NCBI GenBank assembly: GCA_050291245.1
Contig: JBNKJP010000022.1
Coordinates: forward strand, 124,001 to 188,000
Reading direction: 5' to 3'
Length of the DNA: 64,000 nt
DNA from: Thiodiazotropha sp050291245
GTDB lineage: Bacteria > Pseudomonadota > Gammaproteobacteria > Chromatiales > Chromatiaceae
Below, piece after piece: positions 49,184 through 58,358 of the stretch. The position numbers were made by a program, and so were the translations under genes. Under the pieces are notes generated by a model that was not told the DNA's origin, made no database searches, and saw nothing but the letters and a program-made list of their open reading frames with translations. Each line of letters begins with the position of its first letter. Position 1 is the stretch's first letter.

Positions 49184-50212
49184 ATGCGTGTATTAGGCAT
49201 CGAAACCTCCTGCGACGAGACCGGCGTCGCGATTTATGACAGTGAAGCGGGGCTGCTCGCCCACGCCCTGCACAGCCAGGTGGACATCCATGCGGAGTAT
49301 GGTGGGGTGGTGCCGGAACTGGCCTCCCGGGACCATGTGCGCAAGGTCCTGCCGCTGACCCGGCAACTGTTCGCGGATGCGGGTGTTTCCCCGCAAAGTA
49401 TCGACGGCGTGGCCTATACCGCCGGACCCGGCTTGGTTGGGGCGCTGCTGGTGGGCGCCTCGGTGGGGCGCAGTCTGGCCTGGTCCTGGGGGGTACCCGC
49501 TGTGGGGGTGCATCACATGGAGGGGCACTTGCTGGCGCCCATGCTGGAGCCGCAACCGCCAAGCTTCCCCTTCGTTGCCCTGCTGGTCTCCGGCGGGCAT
49601 ACCCAACTGGTGGAGGTGAAGGGGGTCGGGGCGTATCGATTGCTGGGGGATACACTGGACGACGCCGCCGGGGAGGCCTTCGATAAAACCGCCAAACTCC
49701 TGGAACTGCCCTATCCGGGGGGACCGGAGCTTTCCCGCCTGGCGCTGCAGGGGGATGCGACCCGTTACCGGTTTCCGCGCCCAATGACCGATCGGCCCGG
49801 GCTCGATTTCAGTTTCAGCGGTTTGAAGACCTTTGCCTTGAACACCCTGCAGGCGGCCCGGGTGGAGGAGGGGGAGGTGTGCGTACAGACCCGGGCCGAT
49901 ATCGCCCGTGCCTTCGAGGAGGCGGTGGCGGATACCCTGGTGATCAAATGCCGGCGTGCGGTGCGGGAGACCCGCTGCAAGACCCTGGTGCTGGCGGGCG
50001 GGGTGAGTGCCAATCGGCGTTTGCGCGAGCGTATCGGTGAGATGATGGACAAGGAGGGGGGGCGTGCCTACTACCCCCGTCCCGAGTTCTGTACCGACAA
50101 CGGGGCGATGATTGCGTACGCCGGTTGTCAGCGACTGTGCTCGGGCGTTTGTGAGCCCTTGAGTTTCTCAGTTACGCCCCGCTGGTCCATGGAATCACTA
50201 ACTTCTGTCTAG
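49184..50212 (+). CDS. tsaD: tRNA N6-threonylcarbamoyladenosine transferase TsaD
   Basis: 342 residues. ASKHA-fold protein that moves the threonylcarbamoyl group onto A37 of ANN-reading tRNAs, working with TsaB, TsaC and TsaE. Conserved 'LGIETSCDETGVAIYD', the metal-binding 'VHHMEGHLLAPML' (HxxxH), 'LVSGGHTQLVEV', 'GEAFDKTAKLL' and 'CTDNGAMIAYAG' are all present. Divergent from rpsU, the usual arrangement in gammaproteobacteria. Its stop is the left edge of a MITE-like palindrome. Confidence 0.98.
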   Translation: MRVLGIETSCDETGVAIYDSEAGLLAHALHSQVDIHAEYGGVVPELASRDHVRKVLPLTRQLFADAGVSPQSIDGVAYTAGPGLVGALLVGASVGRSLAWSWGVPAVGVHHMEGHLLAPMLEPQPPSFPFVALLVSGGHTQLVEVKGVGAYRLLGDTLDDAAGEAFDKTAKLLELPYPGGPELSRLALQGDATRYRFPRPMTDRPGLDFSFSGLKTFALNTLQAARVEEGEVCVQTRADIARAFEEAVADTLVIKCRRAVRETRCKTLVLAGGVSANRRLRERIGEMMDKEGGRAYYPRPEFCTDNGAMIAYAGCQRLCSGVCEPLSFSVTPRWSMESLTSV

Positions 50213-50350
50213 TGTTTAGTTTTAAGTTATTAGTTTTTAGTTGATGAGTTCGCTACGCTCACGGTGATTTACTTCTGCAAAGACAACAAAAACCGTGAGC
50301 GTAGCGAACTCATCAACTAAAAACTCAAAACTAATAACTCAAAACTAATT
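50213..50350. mobile_element. palindromic MITE-like element with heptad-repeat ends, copy 2
   Basis: Left arm (50213-50264): 7-bp TTTTNAG-type units then GATGAGTTCGCTACGCTCACGG. Right arm (50289-50350) is its inverse. The 24-nt interior is unrelated to copy 1 at 10171-10462. The element fills the whole gap between the convergent stops of tsaD and epmB, so it probably serves as their shared terminator. A long perfect stem is expected in RNA. Confidence 0.78.
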
Positions 50351-51385
50351 CTATTGTGGGGTTTTGGAAGCGGCCCCCGGCAGTTCCCGGACCATCTTCG
50401 GCACCAGGTACCCCGGCAGTCTCGCCAACATCCCCTGTTTCAATGCCTCGGCTTGGGAGGGATCCAGATCGAAATGAGCGGCGCCGAGGACCGGGTCGAG
50501 CAGATGCAGGTAGTAGGGCATCACCCCGATCCGGAACAGATCCTCGCTCAGCCGCACCAGGGTCTCGGTCCGGTCGTTGACACCTTGTAATAACACCGAC
50601 TGATTGAGCAGCGTGACGCCTGCGCTGCGCAGTGCGGTACAGGCCTCGGCCAATTCCGGGGAGATCTCCGCGGGGTGGTTGGTGTGCAGTACCAATACCA
50701 CCTGGAAGCGGGATTTTCCCAGCAGATCGAGCAGTTCCGGGGTGATGCGTTGGGGCAGTACCACCGGCAAACGGCTGTGCAGGCGCAGTCTCCGCAGATG
50801 AGGGATTTCCTCCAGCTGTTCCTGCCAGGTCTGCAGGCGGCGGTCGCTGATCATCAAGGGGTCGCCCCCGCTGAGGATCACTTCGGAGAGGGATTTATCC
50901 CGTCTCAGGTGCTCCAGGACATCCGGCCAAAGCCCCTGGGCAGCGATGCCTTCCGCGTACGGGTAGTGCCTGCGGAAGCAGTAGCGACAGTGAATCGCGC
51001 AGGCTCCGGTGGCCATGATCAGGGCGCGGCCCCGGTATTTTTGCAGCAATCCCTGAGTCTTGCGTGCCCGCGTGTCGCCCACTGGATCGGCGTGGTAACC
51101 GGGTGGGGTGTCCTGTTCCCTGGGGCTGGGCAACACCTGTCGGAGTAACGGGTCTTGCGCATCGCCCTTACGCATCAATGCAGCATACTCCCGGGTGACC
51201 CGGAGCTGAAACTGGGCCTGGGATGCTGCCGTTTCAGGAAAACCGGCAGGATCGAGCCGGAGGTATTCCAGCAGGCTCGGCAGATCCGTGAACGCCTGGG
51301 CCATCGCCTGTTGCCAGCCCTGCACAGGGAGGCCACTCTCAGGTATGATGTGCGCCGCACAGTGACTGTTTCGTGAGGAAGACAT
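50351..51385 (-). CDS. epmB: EF-P (R)-beta-lysine 2,3-aminomutase
   Basis: 344 residues if started at ATG 51385, whose bases overlap the efp start on the other strand; Met28 (51304) is an alternative but would drop the 'IIPESGLP' segment seen in relatives. Radical-SAM cluster motif 'CAIHCRYCFRRHYPY', 'SGGDPLM', 'RLRLHSRLPVVLPQRI' and the PLP lysine region near 'GYLVPKMVRELPG'. It converts L-alpha-lysine to (R)-beta-lysine, which EpmA attaches to EF-P. Divergently arranged with efp and epmA. Confidence 0.94.
   Translation of the reverse strand: MSSSRNSHCAAHIIPESGLPVQGWQQAMAQAFTDLPSLLEYLRLDPAGFPETAASQAQFQLRVTREYAALMRKGDAQDPLLRQVLPSPREQDTPPGYHADPVGDTRARKTQGLLQKYRGRALIMATGACAIHCRYCFRRHYPYAEGIAAQGLWPDVLEHLRRDKSLSEVILSGGDPLMISDRRLQTWQEQLEEIPHLRRLRLHSRLPVVLPQRITPELLDLLGKSRFQVVLVLHTNHPAEISPELAEACTALRSAGVTLLNQSVLLQGVNDRTETLVRLSEDLFRIGVMPYYLHLLDPVLGAAHFDLDPSQAEALKQGMLARLPGYLVPKMVRELPGAASKTPQ
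51344..51349 (+). promoter_or_regulatory. possible efp -10 box
   Basis: TATGAT at 51344-51349, 34 bp before the efp ATG, inside the epmB N-terminal codons. No clear -35. If used, the start of epmB overlaps the efp promoter. Confidence 0.3.
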
Positions 51386-51956
51386 GGCTAGCTATAGCAC
51401 CAATGAGTTTAAGGGTGGTTTGAAAATCATGATGGATGGGGATCCCTGCTCCATTATTGAAAACGAATTCGTCAAGCCTGGCAAAGGTCAGGCGTTCAAC
51501 CGGGTCAAGATCCGCAATCTCAAGACCGGCCGTGTATTGGAAAAGACCTTCAAGTCCGGCGAGTCCGTTGAGGGGGCGGATGTCCACGAGACCGATATGC
51601 AGTACCTCTACAATGACGGGGAGTTCTGGTACTTCATGGACCCGGAGAGTTTCGAACAGGTCAGTGCGGATCAGGCCGCGGTGGGGGACAACGTGAAGTG
51701 GCTCAAGGAGCAGGATCTGTGTCTGGTGACCCTGTGGAATGGTAGTCCGATCTCCGTGGAGCCTCCCAAATTCGTGGTGCTGAGTGTCGCGGATACGGAT
51801 CCGGGGCTGAAAGGGGATACCTCCGGCAGCGGCGGCAAGCCAGCGACCCTGGAAACCGGCGCCGTGGTGCGCGTGCCCCTGTTTGTGCAGATTGGCGAGC
51901 TGATCAAGGTTGATACCCGCACCGGAGATTATGTCTCCCGCGCCAAGGAGGAGTAG
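51384..51956 (+). CDS. efp: elongation factor P
   Basis: 190 residues, three beta domains. The modified lysine is Lys34 in 'EFVKPGKGQAFNRVKI', the beta-lysylation type, which agrees with epmA and epmB alongside. EF-P relieves ribosome stalling at polyproline runs. Ribosome site GAGGAAG precedes the ATG. Genes epmB-efp-epmA form a complete modification cassette. Confidence 0.98.
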   Translation: MASYSTNEFKGGLKIMMDGDPCSIIENEFVKPGKGQAFNRVKIRNLKTGRVLEKTFKSGESVEGADVHETDMQYLYNDGEFWYFMDPESFEQVSADQAAVGDNVKWLKEQDLCLVTLWNGSPISVEPPKFVVLSVADTDPGLKGDTSGSGGKPATLETGAVVRVPLFVQIGELIKVDTRTGDYVSRAKEE

Positions 51957-52013
51957 GGGTAGGGAATTGCCTATCCGCCGCCCGACCCGGGCCACCGGGT
52001 GTGTAAATCTGCC

Positions 52014-52997
52014 ATGAACCCTTCCGCGCTCTGGGGCCCCTCGGCAAGCCCGGAGATGTTGCGTCATCGTGCCGGCGTCTTGCGCCGGATTCGGGATTTT
52101 TTCGACACCCGGGGGGTGCTCGAAGTCGATACCCCGGTCTGTTCCCGGCATGCCACCACGGATCCCGCGATCGAGAGCTTCGTGACCCGGTATCGGGGGC
52201 CCGGTGCGGGTTCGGGGCTCGATTGTTACCTCCAGACCTCCCCCGAGTTTTTCATGAAACGCCTGCTGTGCGCGGGTAGTGGGCCCATTTACCAGATCTG
52301 TAAGGTGTTCCGGGATGGTGAGTGGGGTCGCCGGCACAATCCGGAGTTCAGCCTGCTGGAGTGGTACCGCCCGGGTTATGATCACCATGCCCTGATGGAC
52401 GAGGTGGCTGAGCTGGTTCGCAGTCTGACGGATGATCCGCCGGGGGTCGAAAAGCTCACCTATCAGGGGATTTTCGAACAGGCTCTATCCCTGAACCCGC
52501 ATACCGCGGACTCCCGCCAGTTGCGGGATTGCGCCATCGCCCGGGGGATTGCGGGTGCGGAGCAACTGAATTTGAACCATCGGGATGCCTGGCTCGATCT
52601 GCTGCTGACCCATCTGATCGAGCCCGATCTGGGACGCTCCGGGCTGACGTTCATCTACGACTATCCTGGGAGTCAGGCGGCCCTGGCCCGTATCAGCGAT
52701 GGGGATCCTCCCCTTGCCCAGCGTTTTGAGCTGTATTGGCAGGGCATGGAACTGGCCAACGGTTTTTTCGAACTACGGGATGCCGAGGTTCAACGGGCCC
52801 GTTTCGAGGCGGACAACCGCCAACGGCAGTCATCCGGCGCGTTGCAACGGCCGGCCGATGAGTGGCTGCTCCAGGCCCTGGAGCAGGGTTTGCCGGAGTG
52901 CGCCGGGGTGGCCCTGGGCATCGATCGATTGCTGATGGTGCTGTCGGGGTGCCGGGATATTCGCCAGGTGCTCAGTTTCGATTTTGAGCGTGCCTGA
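52014..52997 (+). CDS. epmA: EF-P beta-lysylation protein EpmA
   Basis: 327 residues from the ATG at 52014. A lysyl-tRNA synthetase catalytic core without anticodon-binding domain, class II motifs: 'FFDTRGVLEVDTPVCSRHAT' (motif 1), 'FRDGEWGRRHNPEFSLLEWY' (motif 2), 'GVALGIDRLLMVLSG' (motif 3). It adenylates beta-lysine and links it to Lys34 of EF-P. 57 bp after efp. Confidence 0.96.
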   Translation: MNPSALWGPSASPEMLRHRAGVLRRIRDFFDTRGVLEVDTPVCSRHATTDPAIESFVTRYRGPGAGSGLDCYLQTSPEFFMKRLLCAGSGPIYQICKVFRDGEWGRRHNPEFSLLEWYRPGYDHHALMDEVAELVRSLTDDPPGVEKLTYQGIFEQALSLNPHTADSRQLRDCAIARGIAGAEQLNLNHRDAWLDLLLTHLIEPDLGRSGLTFIYDYPGSQAALARISDGDPPLAQRFELYWQGMELANGFFELRDAEVQRARFEADNRQRQSSGALQRPADEWLLQALEQGLPECAGVALGIDRLLMVLSGCRDIRQVLSFDFERA

Positions 52998-53016
52998 ACG
53001 AGTATGGGACACTACA

Positions 53017-53919
53017 CTAGGTCGTGACTCCGATGGCTTCCCCCATGCGCACCTGGGCGCCGGGTGCGAGTCCCTCAAGCCACTCTGCACGGTCCTTGCC
53101 GAACAGCAGGATCACTGTGGAGCCCATGTTGAAACGACCCATCTCTTCGCCCTTGCTCAATTGCACAGGCTTGGGGTCAGTCTCCGGGGCATAGTCCCAA
53201 CGGGATACGCGTTCCCGGGTGGGAGTGACCGCTCCGGCCCACACTGTCTCGATGCTAGAAACGAAGATCGCGCCGACGAGAATCATCGCCATGGGTCCAT
53301 AGGGGGTTTCAAACAGGCAGACAACCCGTTCATTGCGGGCAAACAGGCGAGGGACTCGCCGCGCGGTGGTGTCACTTACGCTGAATAGACGGCCTGGTAC
53401 ATGCAGCATCTTTTTCAATTGTCCGTCCAGGGGCATGTGCAGTCGGTGGTAATCCCGGGGCGAGAGATAGACGGTGGCGAAGGCCCCCTCGTCGAACAGT
53501 TCGGCCATCTCCGGATCACCGCCCAGCAGTTCCAGCAGCGAGTAGTCATGTCCCTTGGCCTGGAACAGGTAACCGGCCTCGATGTCCCCGAGTTGACTGA
53601 TGGCCCCATCGGCGGGGCAGGCGATTTCATGGGCCTGCGGGGTCACAGGCCGGGCATCCGGTCGCAACGCCCGGGTGAAGAAGTCGTTGAAGCTGCGGTA
53701 CCGGGAAGGGTCCGATTCCAGGGCCTCCTGCATGTCTACCCCGTACCACTTGATCACCTGGCGGATCAAAAGGTCCTTTACCGAGGGGGTCTCGACCCTT
53801 GCCAGGCTGTGCATCAGGCGGGACAGCAGATGATGAGGGAGTAGGTACTGGAGGGTGATGAACAGGGTCTCCAGAATTTTTTGCGGAAGGCTTTGGGGTG
53901 TCGATGTGGGATGTGTCAT
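53017..53919 (-). CDS. psd: phosphatidylserine decarboxylase proenzyme
   Basis: 300 residues. 'FNDFFTRALRPDARPV', 'CPADGAISQLG', 'YHRLHMPLDGQL' and the self-cleavage site 'GRFNMGSTVILLF': cleavage between Gly266 and Ser267 makes the pyruvoyl group. The site is MGST where E. coli has LGST, a conservative change. It makes phosphatidylethanolamine at the inner membrane. Last gene of the minus-strand group, 9 bp after the SCO-like gene. Confidence 0.96.
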   Translation of the reverse strand: MTHPTSTPQSLPQKILETLFITLQYLLPHHLLSRLMHSLARVETPSVKDLLIRQVIKWYGVDMQEALESDPSRYRSFNDFFTRALRPDARPVTPQAHEIACPADGAISQLGDIEAGYLFQAKGHDYSLLELLGGDPEMAELFDEGAFATVYLSPRDYHRLHMPLDGQLKKMLHVPGRLFSVSDTTARRVPRLFARNERVVCLFETPYGPMAMILVGAIFVSSIETVWAGAVTPTRERVSRWDYAPETDPKPVQLSKGEEMGRFNMGSTVILLFGKDRAEWLEGLAPGAQVRMGEAIGVTT

Positions 53920-53928
53920 GGTGTCCGG

Positions 53929-54522
53929 TTAGGGTATGGCGTCGATCAACAGGGAGAGATCCTGGGCGATGGTAGCGGCATCCTCACTCTGGGTAAACAG
54001 GGCATGCAGGCGCTGGTTCGGTCCGATCAGGAAAAACAGGGGCTCGGTACCACCGATTTCGACACCGAACCGGCGGAAGGTTTCAGCCACCTTGTCCGGT
54101 TCACCGTTCAGCCCGGTCAGGTGGCTATCGAGCCGGTCGATCGATTCGCTCAGAGCGGCCTCTCTCCAGTGGGGCAGGTAGATGAAGTGAATACTGTTCT
54201 GCAGTTCCGGGCGGTTCGCCAGGCGATTGTGGATCTGCATCAAAAGCACCAGAGCGGGGGAGGGAATGGGATTCCCCAGCGGATCGAGCAACAGCAGGCT
54301 CCACTGGCCCTGAAGGTCGATCTGAGTATAGGGGGCGCCTCGCTGATCCCTCAGATCGAAGGGGGGGATCGGGGTCGGTGGGTCAATTGCCATGCCCTGA
54401 ATCGGAGGAGGATGTGCCTTTTCCGACGGATGATGCATCCCCGCATAGTAGGCGATTCCGAATACCAGGGCGGCCAGTGACAGGATGACGATCCGGCGTT
54501 GACGGTTCGAGGGACGTCTCAT
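53929..54522 (-). CDS. SCO-like membrane protein lacking copper ligands
   Basis: 197 residues from the ATG at 54522, overlapping the sseA stop. One N-terminal helix ('IVILSLAALVFGIAYYAGM'), then a thioredoxin-like domain with 'PPFDLRDQRGAPYTQIDLQG' and 'WSLLLLDPLGNPIPSPALV'. SCO1/SenC proteins have CxxxC in the position of 'PLGNPIPS', and a His after the 'GVEI' helix; here the cysteines are absent and the later segment reads 'GTEPLFFLIGPNQ' without His. It therefore cannot bind copper as SCO does and may be a divergent paralogue with another role. Confidence 0.7.
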   Translation of the reverse strand: MRRPSNRQRRIVILSLAALVFGIAYYAGMHHPSEKAHPPPIQGMAIDPPTPIPPFDLRDQRGAPYTQIDLQGQWSLLLLDPLGNPIPSPALVLLMQIHNRLANRPELQNSIHFIYLPHWREAALSESIDRLDSHLTGLNGEPDKVAETFRRFGVEIGGTEPLFFLIGPNQRLHALFTQSEDAATIAQDLSLLIDAIP

Positions 54523-55337
54523 GGCTGGGTTTTGGGCGTGTCGTGGCGGTTGCCCCAATCGGACCAGGACCCGGGATAACCCCTGTATCTTTCATATCCG
54601 AGCAGCTGCAGTACGAACCAGGTCAGGGATGATCGGTGATGGGTCTGGCAGTAGGTGATCACCTCTTTGTCCGGGGTGATGCCCAGTCGGCTCAGCAGGG
54701 AACGCAGATCGGCCTCCGGTTTGAGGCGCATATTGGCCTGCCGGTCCATGACCTCGAGCCAATCCAGGTTGACCGCGCCCGGGATGTGGCCGGGGTACTG
54801 TGAGAACCGGGAGATACCCTGGTATTCCTGGGCACTGCGGGCATCCCACAGCACCAGGTCCGGAGATTCCAGTCGTTGCAGGATGTACTTTGCGTCGGCA
54901 ATCCCGCGATCATCGGGCTGGGCCCGGAACTCCGCGGTGTCCCAGGCGGTTTCGGCCCGACTGCAGGGATTGCCTTCGTTGGCCCAGGCATGCAAACCTC
55001 CGTTGAGCAGGGAATACCGGTGATGTCCCATGGCCTGCAGGGTCCAGAGCAGCCGCGAGGCGTTGCCGCCCCCCTCGTCGTCGTAGGCCACCACATGGGT
55101 GTCCGGCCCGATTCCCAGGCCGGAGAACAGGGACTCGAGTTGTTCCACCGCAGGGAGCAGTCCATAGACCGGATGATGGAACGCAGTGATCCGGGTGTAG
55201 GGCAGATGACGGGCTCCGGGGATGTGTAATTCCGCAAAAGTCGTATCCTTGCCCAGATCGATCACTGCGAGTTGCGGTTCGTCCCGGTGATCCCGCAACA
55301 CTTCCGGTTCGATGAGCAGAGGCAGGGTATCCGTCAC
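54519..55337 (-). CDS. sseA: thiosulfate/3-mercaptopyruvate sulfurtransferase
   Basis: 272 residues from a GTG at 55337, 20 bp after the aminotransferase stop; the ribosome site is weak. Two rhodanese domains: the first 'LAVIDLGKDTTFAELHIPGA' with 'VVAYDDEGGGNASRLLWTL' (inactive, Asp for Cys), the second with the active Cys in 'VITYCQTHHRSSLTW'. It transfers sulfur from thiosulfate or mercaptopyruvate to acceptors. The CxxxxR loop 'CQTHHR' is closer to thiosulfate sulfurtransferases than to the CGSGVT type. Confidence 0.88.
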   Translation of the reverse strand: MTDTLPLLIEPEVLRDHRDEPQLAVIDLGKDTTFAELHIPGARHLPYTRITAFHHPVYGLLPAVEQLESLFSGLGIGPDTHVVAYDDEGGGNASRLLWTLQAMGHHRYSLLNGGLHAWANEGNPCSRAETAWDTAEFRAQPDDRGIADAKYILQRLESPDLVLWDARSAQEYQGISRFSQYPGHIPGAVNLDWLEVMDRQANMRLKPEADLRSLLSRLGITPDKEVITYCQTHHRSSLTWFVLQLLGYERYRGYPGSWSDWGNRHDTPKTQP

Positions 55338-55357
55338 CGGCAGTGTCTGATGCTCGC

Positions 55358-56539
55358 TTAAGCCGAGAGCGCTTGCTGTACTGCAGCCAGGGCAACGCCG
55401 GTTTGAATCGGCGCATCCATTTCGCTCAGAACCGCCTCCAGGGCACTGACACACAGCAGAATGTTCTCGGCTCGGGCGCTGTATCCCATCAGTCCGATAC
55501 GCCATACCTTGCCGGCGAGTGCCCCGAGACCGGCACCCAGTTCCAGGTTGTATTCATTCAGCAGACGGCTGCGCACCTGGGCGTCGTCGACACCTGCGGG
55601 AATCGATACGGCATTCAATTGTGGCAGGCGATGCGCCTCGTCGACGATGAAGCCAAGACCCATGGCCTCAAGACCCGCCTTGAGGGCCTGGTGCATCCGG
55701 AGATGCCGTGCCCAGGCGTTTTCCAGACCCTCTTCCTCCAGCATGCGCAGAGATTCGTGCAGGCCATAGAGGGCGTTCACCGGCGCGGTGTGATGATAGG
55801 CGCGCTTCTGGTTGGTTCCCCAGTAGCCCATCACCAGATTCAGATCCAGGAACCAGCTCTGTACCTTCTGTGAGCGGTTCTTGACCTTGTTCAGGGCCCG
55901 GTCGTTGAAACTGACGGGAGAGATTCCCGGGGTGCAGGAGAGGCATTTCTGGGTGCCGGAGTAGATGCTGTCGATCTCCCACTCGTCGACTTTGAGCTCA
56001 CAGCCCCCTAGGGATGTCACCGCGTCCACGATGGTCAGACAGTCGTGACGATGTGCCAGTTCGACCAGTTCTTTCGCATCGGAGCGGGCCCCGGTGGAGG
56101 TTTCCGCGTGTACAAAGGCGAGTATTTTGGCATCCGCATGGGTGTCCAGGGCGGCAGCCACCTTTTCCAGGCCGACAGCGGTGCCCCAGTCGTCTTCCAC
56201 CATCACCGCAACACCGCCGCAACGTTCCACGTTCTCTTTCATGCGCCCGCCAAAGACCCCGTTCTGACAGACGATCACCTTTTCACCTGGCTCCACCAGA
56301 TTGGCAAAACAGGTCTCCATGCCGGCGGATCCCGGGGCCGAGACAGGCATGGTGAGGGCGTTGTCGGTCTGGAAGGCATACTGGAGCATGGCCTTGGTCT
56401 GCTCCATCATGTCGATGAACAGGGGATCGAGATGTCCGATCGTGGGTCGTGACAGGGCCTCCAGGATACGCGGGTGCACATCGGAGGGACCAGGACCCAT
56501 CAGGGTCCGGGCGGGAGGATTGAAGGTGGGTGTACTCAT
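55358..56539 (-). CDS. alanine/serine-glyoxylate aminotransferase family protein
   Basis: 393 residues, class V PLP aminotransferase. 'RTLMGPGPSDVHPRIL' start, 'SAPGSAGMETCFANLVEPGE', 'VHAETSTGARSDAKEL', 'VDAVTSLGG', and the PLP lysine in 'YSGTQKCLSCTPGISPVSF'. Best fits alanine-glyoxylate or serine-glyoxylate transaminase; substrates cannot be settled by eye. First gene of the operon with sseA, the SCO-like gene and psd. Confidence 0.88.
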   Translation of the reverse strand: MSTPTFNPPARTLMGPGPSDVHPRILEALSRPTIGHLDPLFIDMMEQTKAMLQYAFQTDNALTMPVSAPGSAGMETCFANLVEPGEKVIVCQNGVFGGRMKENVERCGGVAVMVEDDWGTAVGLEKVAAALDTHADAKILAFVHAETSTGARSDAKELVELAHRHDCLTIVDAVTSLGGCELKVDEWEIDSIYSGTQKCLSCTPGISPVSFNDRALNKVKNRSQKVQSWFLDLNLVMGYWGTNQKRAYHHTAPVNALYGLHESLRMLEEEGLENAWARHLRMHQALKAGLEAMGLGFIVDEAHRLPQLNAVSIPAGVDDAQVRSRLLNEYNLELGAGLGALAGKVWRIGLMGYSARAENILLCVSALEAVLSEMDAPIQTGVALAAVQQALSA

Positions 56540-56923
56540 GCGGTGGTTGCCTGTATCGTTATTCTGTTGAAGAGGGTGGCCTGAGTATAAGTGCCGTGAT
56601 GATGCGGCTTCAACCCGCTAAATGGTACCGATTGTCTTCCGGTTGGAATCATTCTGAGCCGGGTGAGGCGACACAGTCGGTCGGCGGGTGCTGTGACGGA
56701 TCTCATAACCCAGTAAATTAATCAGATATAGTTGGAGTGTATTGACCCTTTTATGAGTTTTGTTTAATTTTTAAGAGTTCGATTTGTATTTGAAAGAATA
56801 AGAAAAAAAGTGGACTCAGTTCTGACGTCGCCCTATAAATCCGCTGATCTGTGACCTAGTTCCTCTTAGGAAGTGTAGGAATACCGTTACTCTATACGGC
56901 AGTTTAATTAGAGGCTGCCAGAA
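56540..56923. other. 384-bp AT-rich divergent intergenic region
   Basis: No gene. TTGACC (56742-56747) with TAATTT 17 bp on is a weak plus-strand promoter. A small inverted repeat TTCCT-CTT-AGGAA (56862-56874) lies about 50 bp before the lipoprotein gene. AT-rich 56715-56815. Confidence 0.45.
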
Positions 56924-58168
56924 ATGAGATCCCTTCAGACTATCCTGTTTGCGCTCTTCATCAGTCTGGTGCTCAGTGCCTGTCAAAGCAGTGATACGGA
57001 ATCCACCGAGACGGCAAGTAGCCCTCAAGACGAAACCGTGGTATCCGACGATAGCGGGACCGCGTCAGATACCAGTGACGATGGCAACACCGCGGACAGC
57101 GGAAGCCAGGATGATTCCGGGGGCGGATCAGCCGAAGATACCCCAGAACCGACACCTACCCCGGTAGCACCTCCGGCCTCCCAAGAATCGGAACCGACTC
57201 CGGCTCCAGCTCCGACGACTCCCGTGACTCCAGTGGAAGAACAGCCTGCCCCGGTGACGGAAGATCCCGCTCCCGTGACGGAAGAAGAGCCCGCCCCGGT
57301 GGCCGAGGAGGAACCCGCTCCTGCGGTCGAGGATCAGGTCTCCCGGGGGGCGCCTCGGCTGACTTCCGCGAGCGTCAGTGGCGATAATGTGCAGCTGAAT
57401 TGGAGTAATGCCAATTCCGATCCGGATGGCGGCTATGATGTGTGGATCGATGAGCAGGACACGGGCGCCGACCGCACTGTTTCAACCAGCGCGGTGATCA
57501 CTGGTCTGGATCTGAGTGTCCGCCACTGTTTCAAAGTTGAATCCCGCTACGTGGAGGCTTCCGAGTTCTACGTCTCCAATGAGATGTGCACCGAAGCCCA
57601 GGCTGCCGCGAATCAAGCACCGACCATCAGTGGGACTCCCGCAACCCGTGTTGATGCGGGTACCGCCTACAGCTTTACCCCCACGGCCAATGACGCTGAT
57701 GGGGACGACCTGAGCTATCGCGTGGCCAACCTGCCTTCCTGGGCTAGCTTCAACAGCACCACCGGTGCTTTGCGCGGAACCCCCGATTCTCAGGACGTGG
57801 GCACCTACAACAACATCCGTATCACCGTCAGCGACGGAACCGATGAAGCCACCCTCGCGGCCTTTACCATCACGGTCAATACCGTAGAGGTGGCGGCAAC
57901 AACCGGTTCGATCTCCCTGAGATGGACCGCTCCCAGGACCCGGACCGACGGTGCGCCGCTCAGCCTGTCGGATATCGATGGTTATTCTATCTACCTGGGT
58001 ACTAGCCGAAACAACCTGCAAATGTACGTTGATGTGGCTCAAGGAGATGCCGTCAGATACACCATCAATGACATCGAATTGGGCGATTACTACGTTGCTA
58101 TCTCGGCCTATGACATGAATGGACGTTCCAGTGCCCTGTCCAACATTGTCATGAAGAGTGCTAATTGA
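56924..58168 (+). CDS. lipoprotein with Pro/Glu-rich linker and Ig/FN3-like domains
   Basis: 414 residues. Lipobox 'LVLSACQSS' places a lipidated Cys at position 20. Residues 21-80 are Ser/Asp/Thr-rich and 80-140 a Pro/Glu repeat linker ('PAPVTEDPAPVTEEEPAPVA'), suited to crossing the periplasm or surface layer. Then an FN3-like domain ('VQLNWSNANSDPDGGYDVW'), a putative-Ig (cadherin-like, He_PIG) domain ('YSFTPTANDADGDDLSYRVA', 'TTGALRGTP') and a second FN3 ('SISLRWTAPRTRTDGAPLSL'). Probably outer-membrane anchored and involved in adhesion or matrix. Neighbours are surface and secretion genes. Confidence 0.82.
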   Translation: MRSLQTILFALFISLVLSACQSSDTESTETASSPQDETVVSDDSGTASDTSDDGNTADSGSQDDSGGGSAEDTPEPTPTPVAPPASQESEPTPAPAPTTPVTPVEEQPAPVTEDPAPVTEEEPAPVAEEEPAPAVEDQVSRGAPRLTSASVSGDNVQLNWSNANSDPDGGYDVWIDEQDTGADRTVSTSAVITGLDLSVRHCFKVESRYVEASEFYVSNEMCTEAQAAANQAPTISGTPATRVDAGTAYSFTPTANDADGDDLSYRVANLPSWASFNSTTGALRGTPDSQDVGTYNNIRITVSDGTDEATLAAFTITVNTVEVAATTGSISLRWTAPRTRTDGAPLSLSDIDGYSIYLGTSRNNLQMYVDVAQGDAVRYTINDIELGDYYVAISAYDMNGRSSALSNIVMKSAN

Positions 58169-58225
58169 ACGAGGTGTTTAATGAAGCAAAGTGATTGTCA
58201 GGCATAGTTTGGGGCTAAAATATCG

Positions 58226-58268
58226 ATCCTGAGGTTTGGGTAGTTACTACCGACCTCGGGATTTTTTT
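58226..58268 (+). terminator. intrinsic terminator after the lipoprotein gene
   Basis: ATCCTGAGGT / ACCTCGGGAT stem with an inner stem GGGTAGT/ACTACC, followed by a run of T (58262-58268). Confidence 0.8.
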
Positions 58269-58358
58269 ATGGTATTGCCCTTTTCATTCATCCGCGCAAT
58301 GCCGTAGACTCAAGCTCGATACACGCTGAGTGAGGGACCATACGAGGGAATCCAGCGA

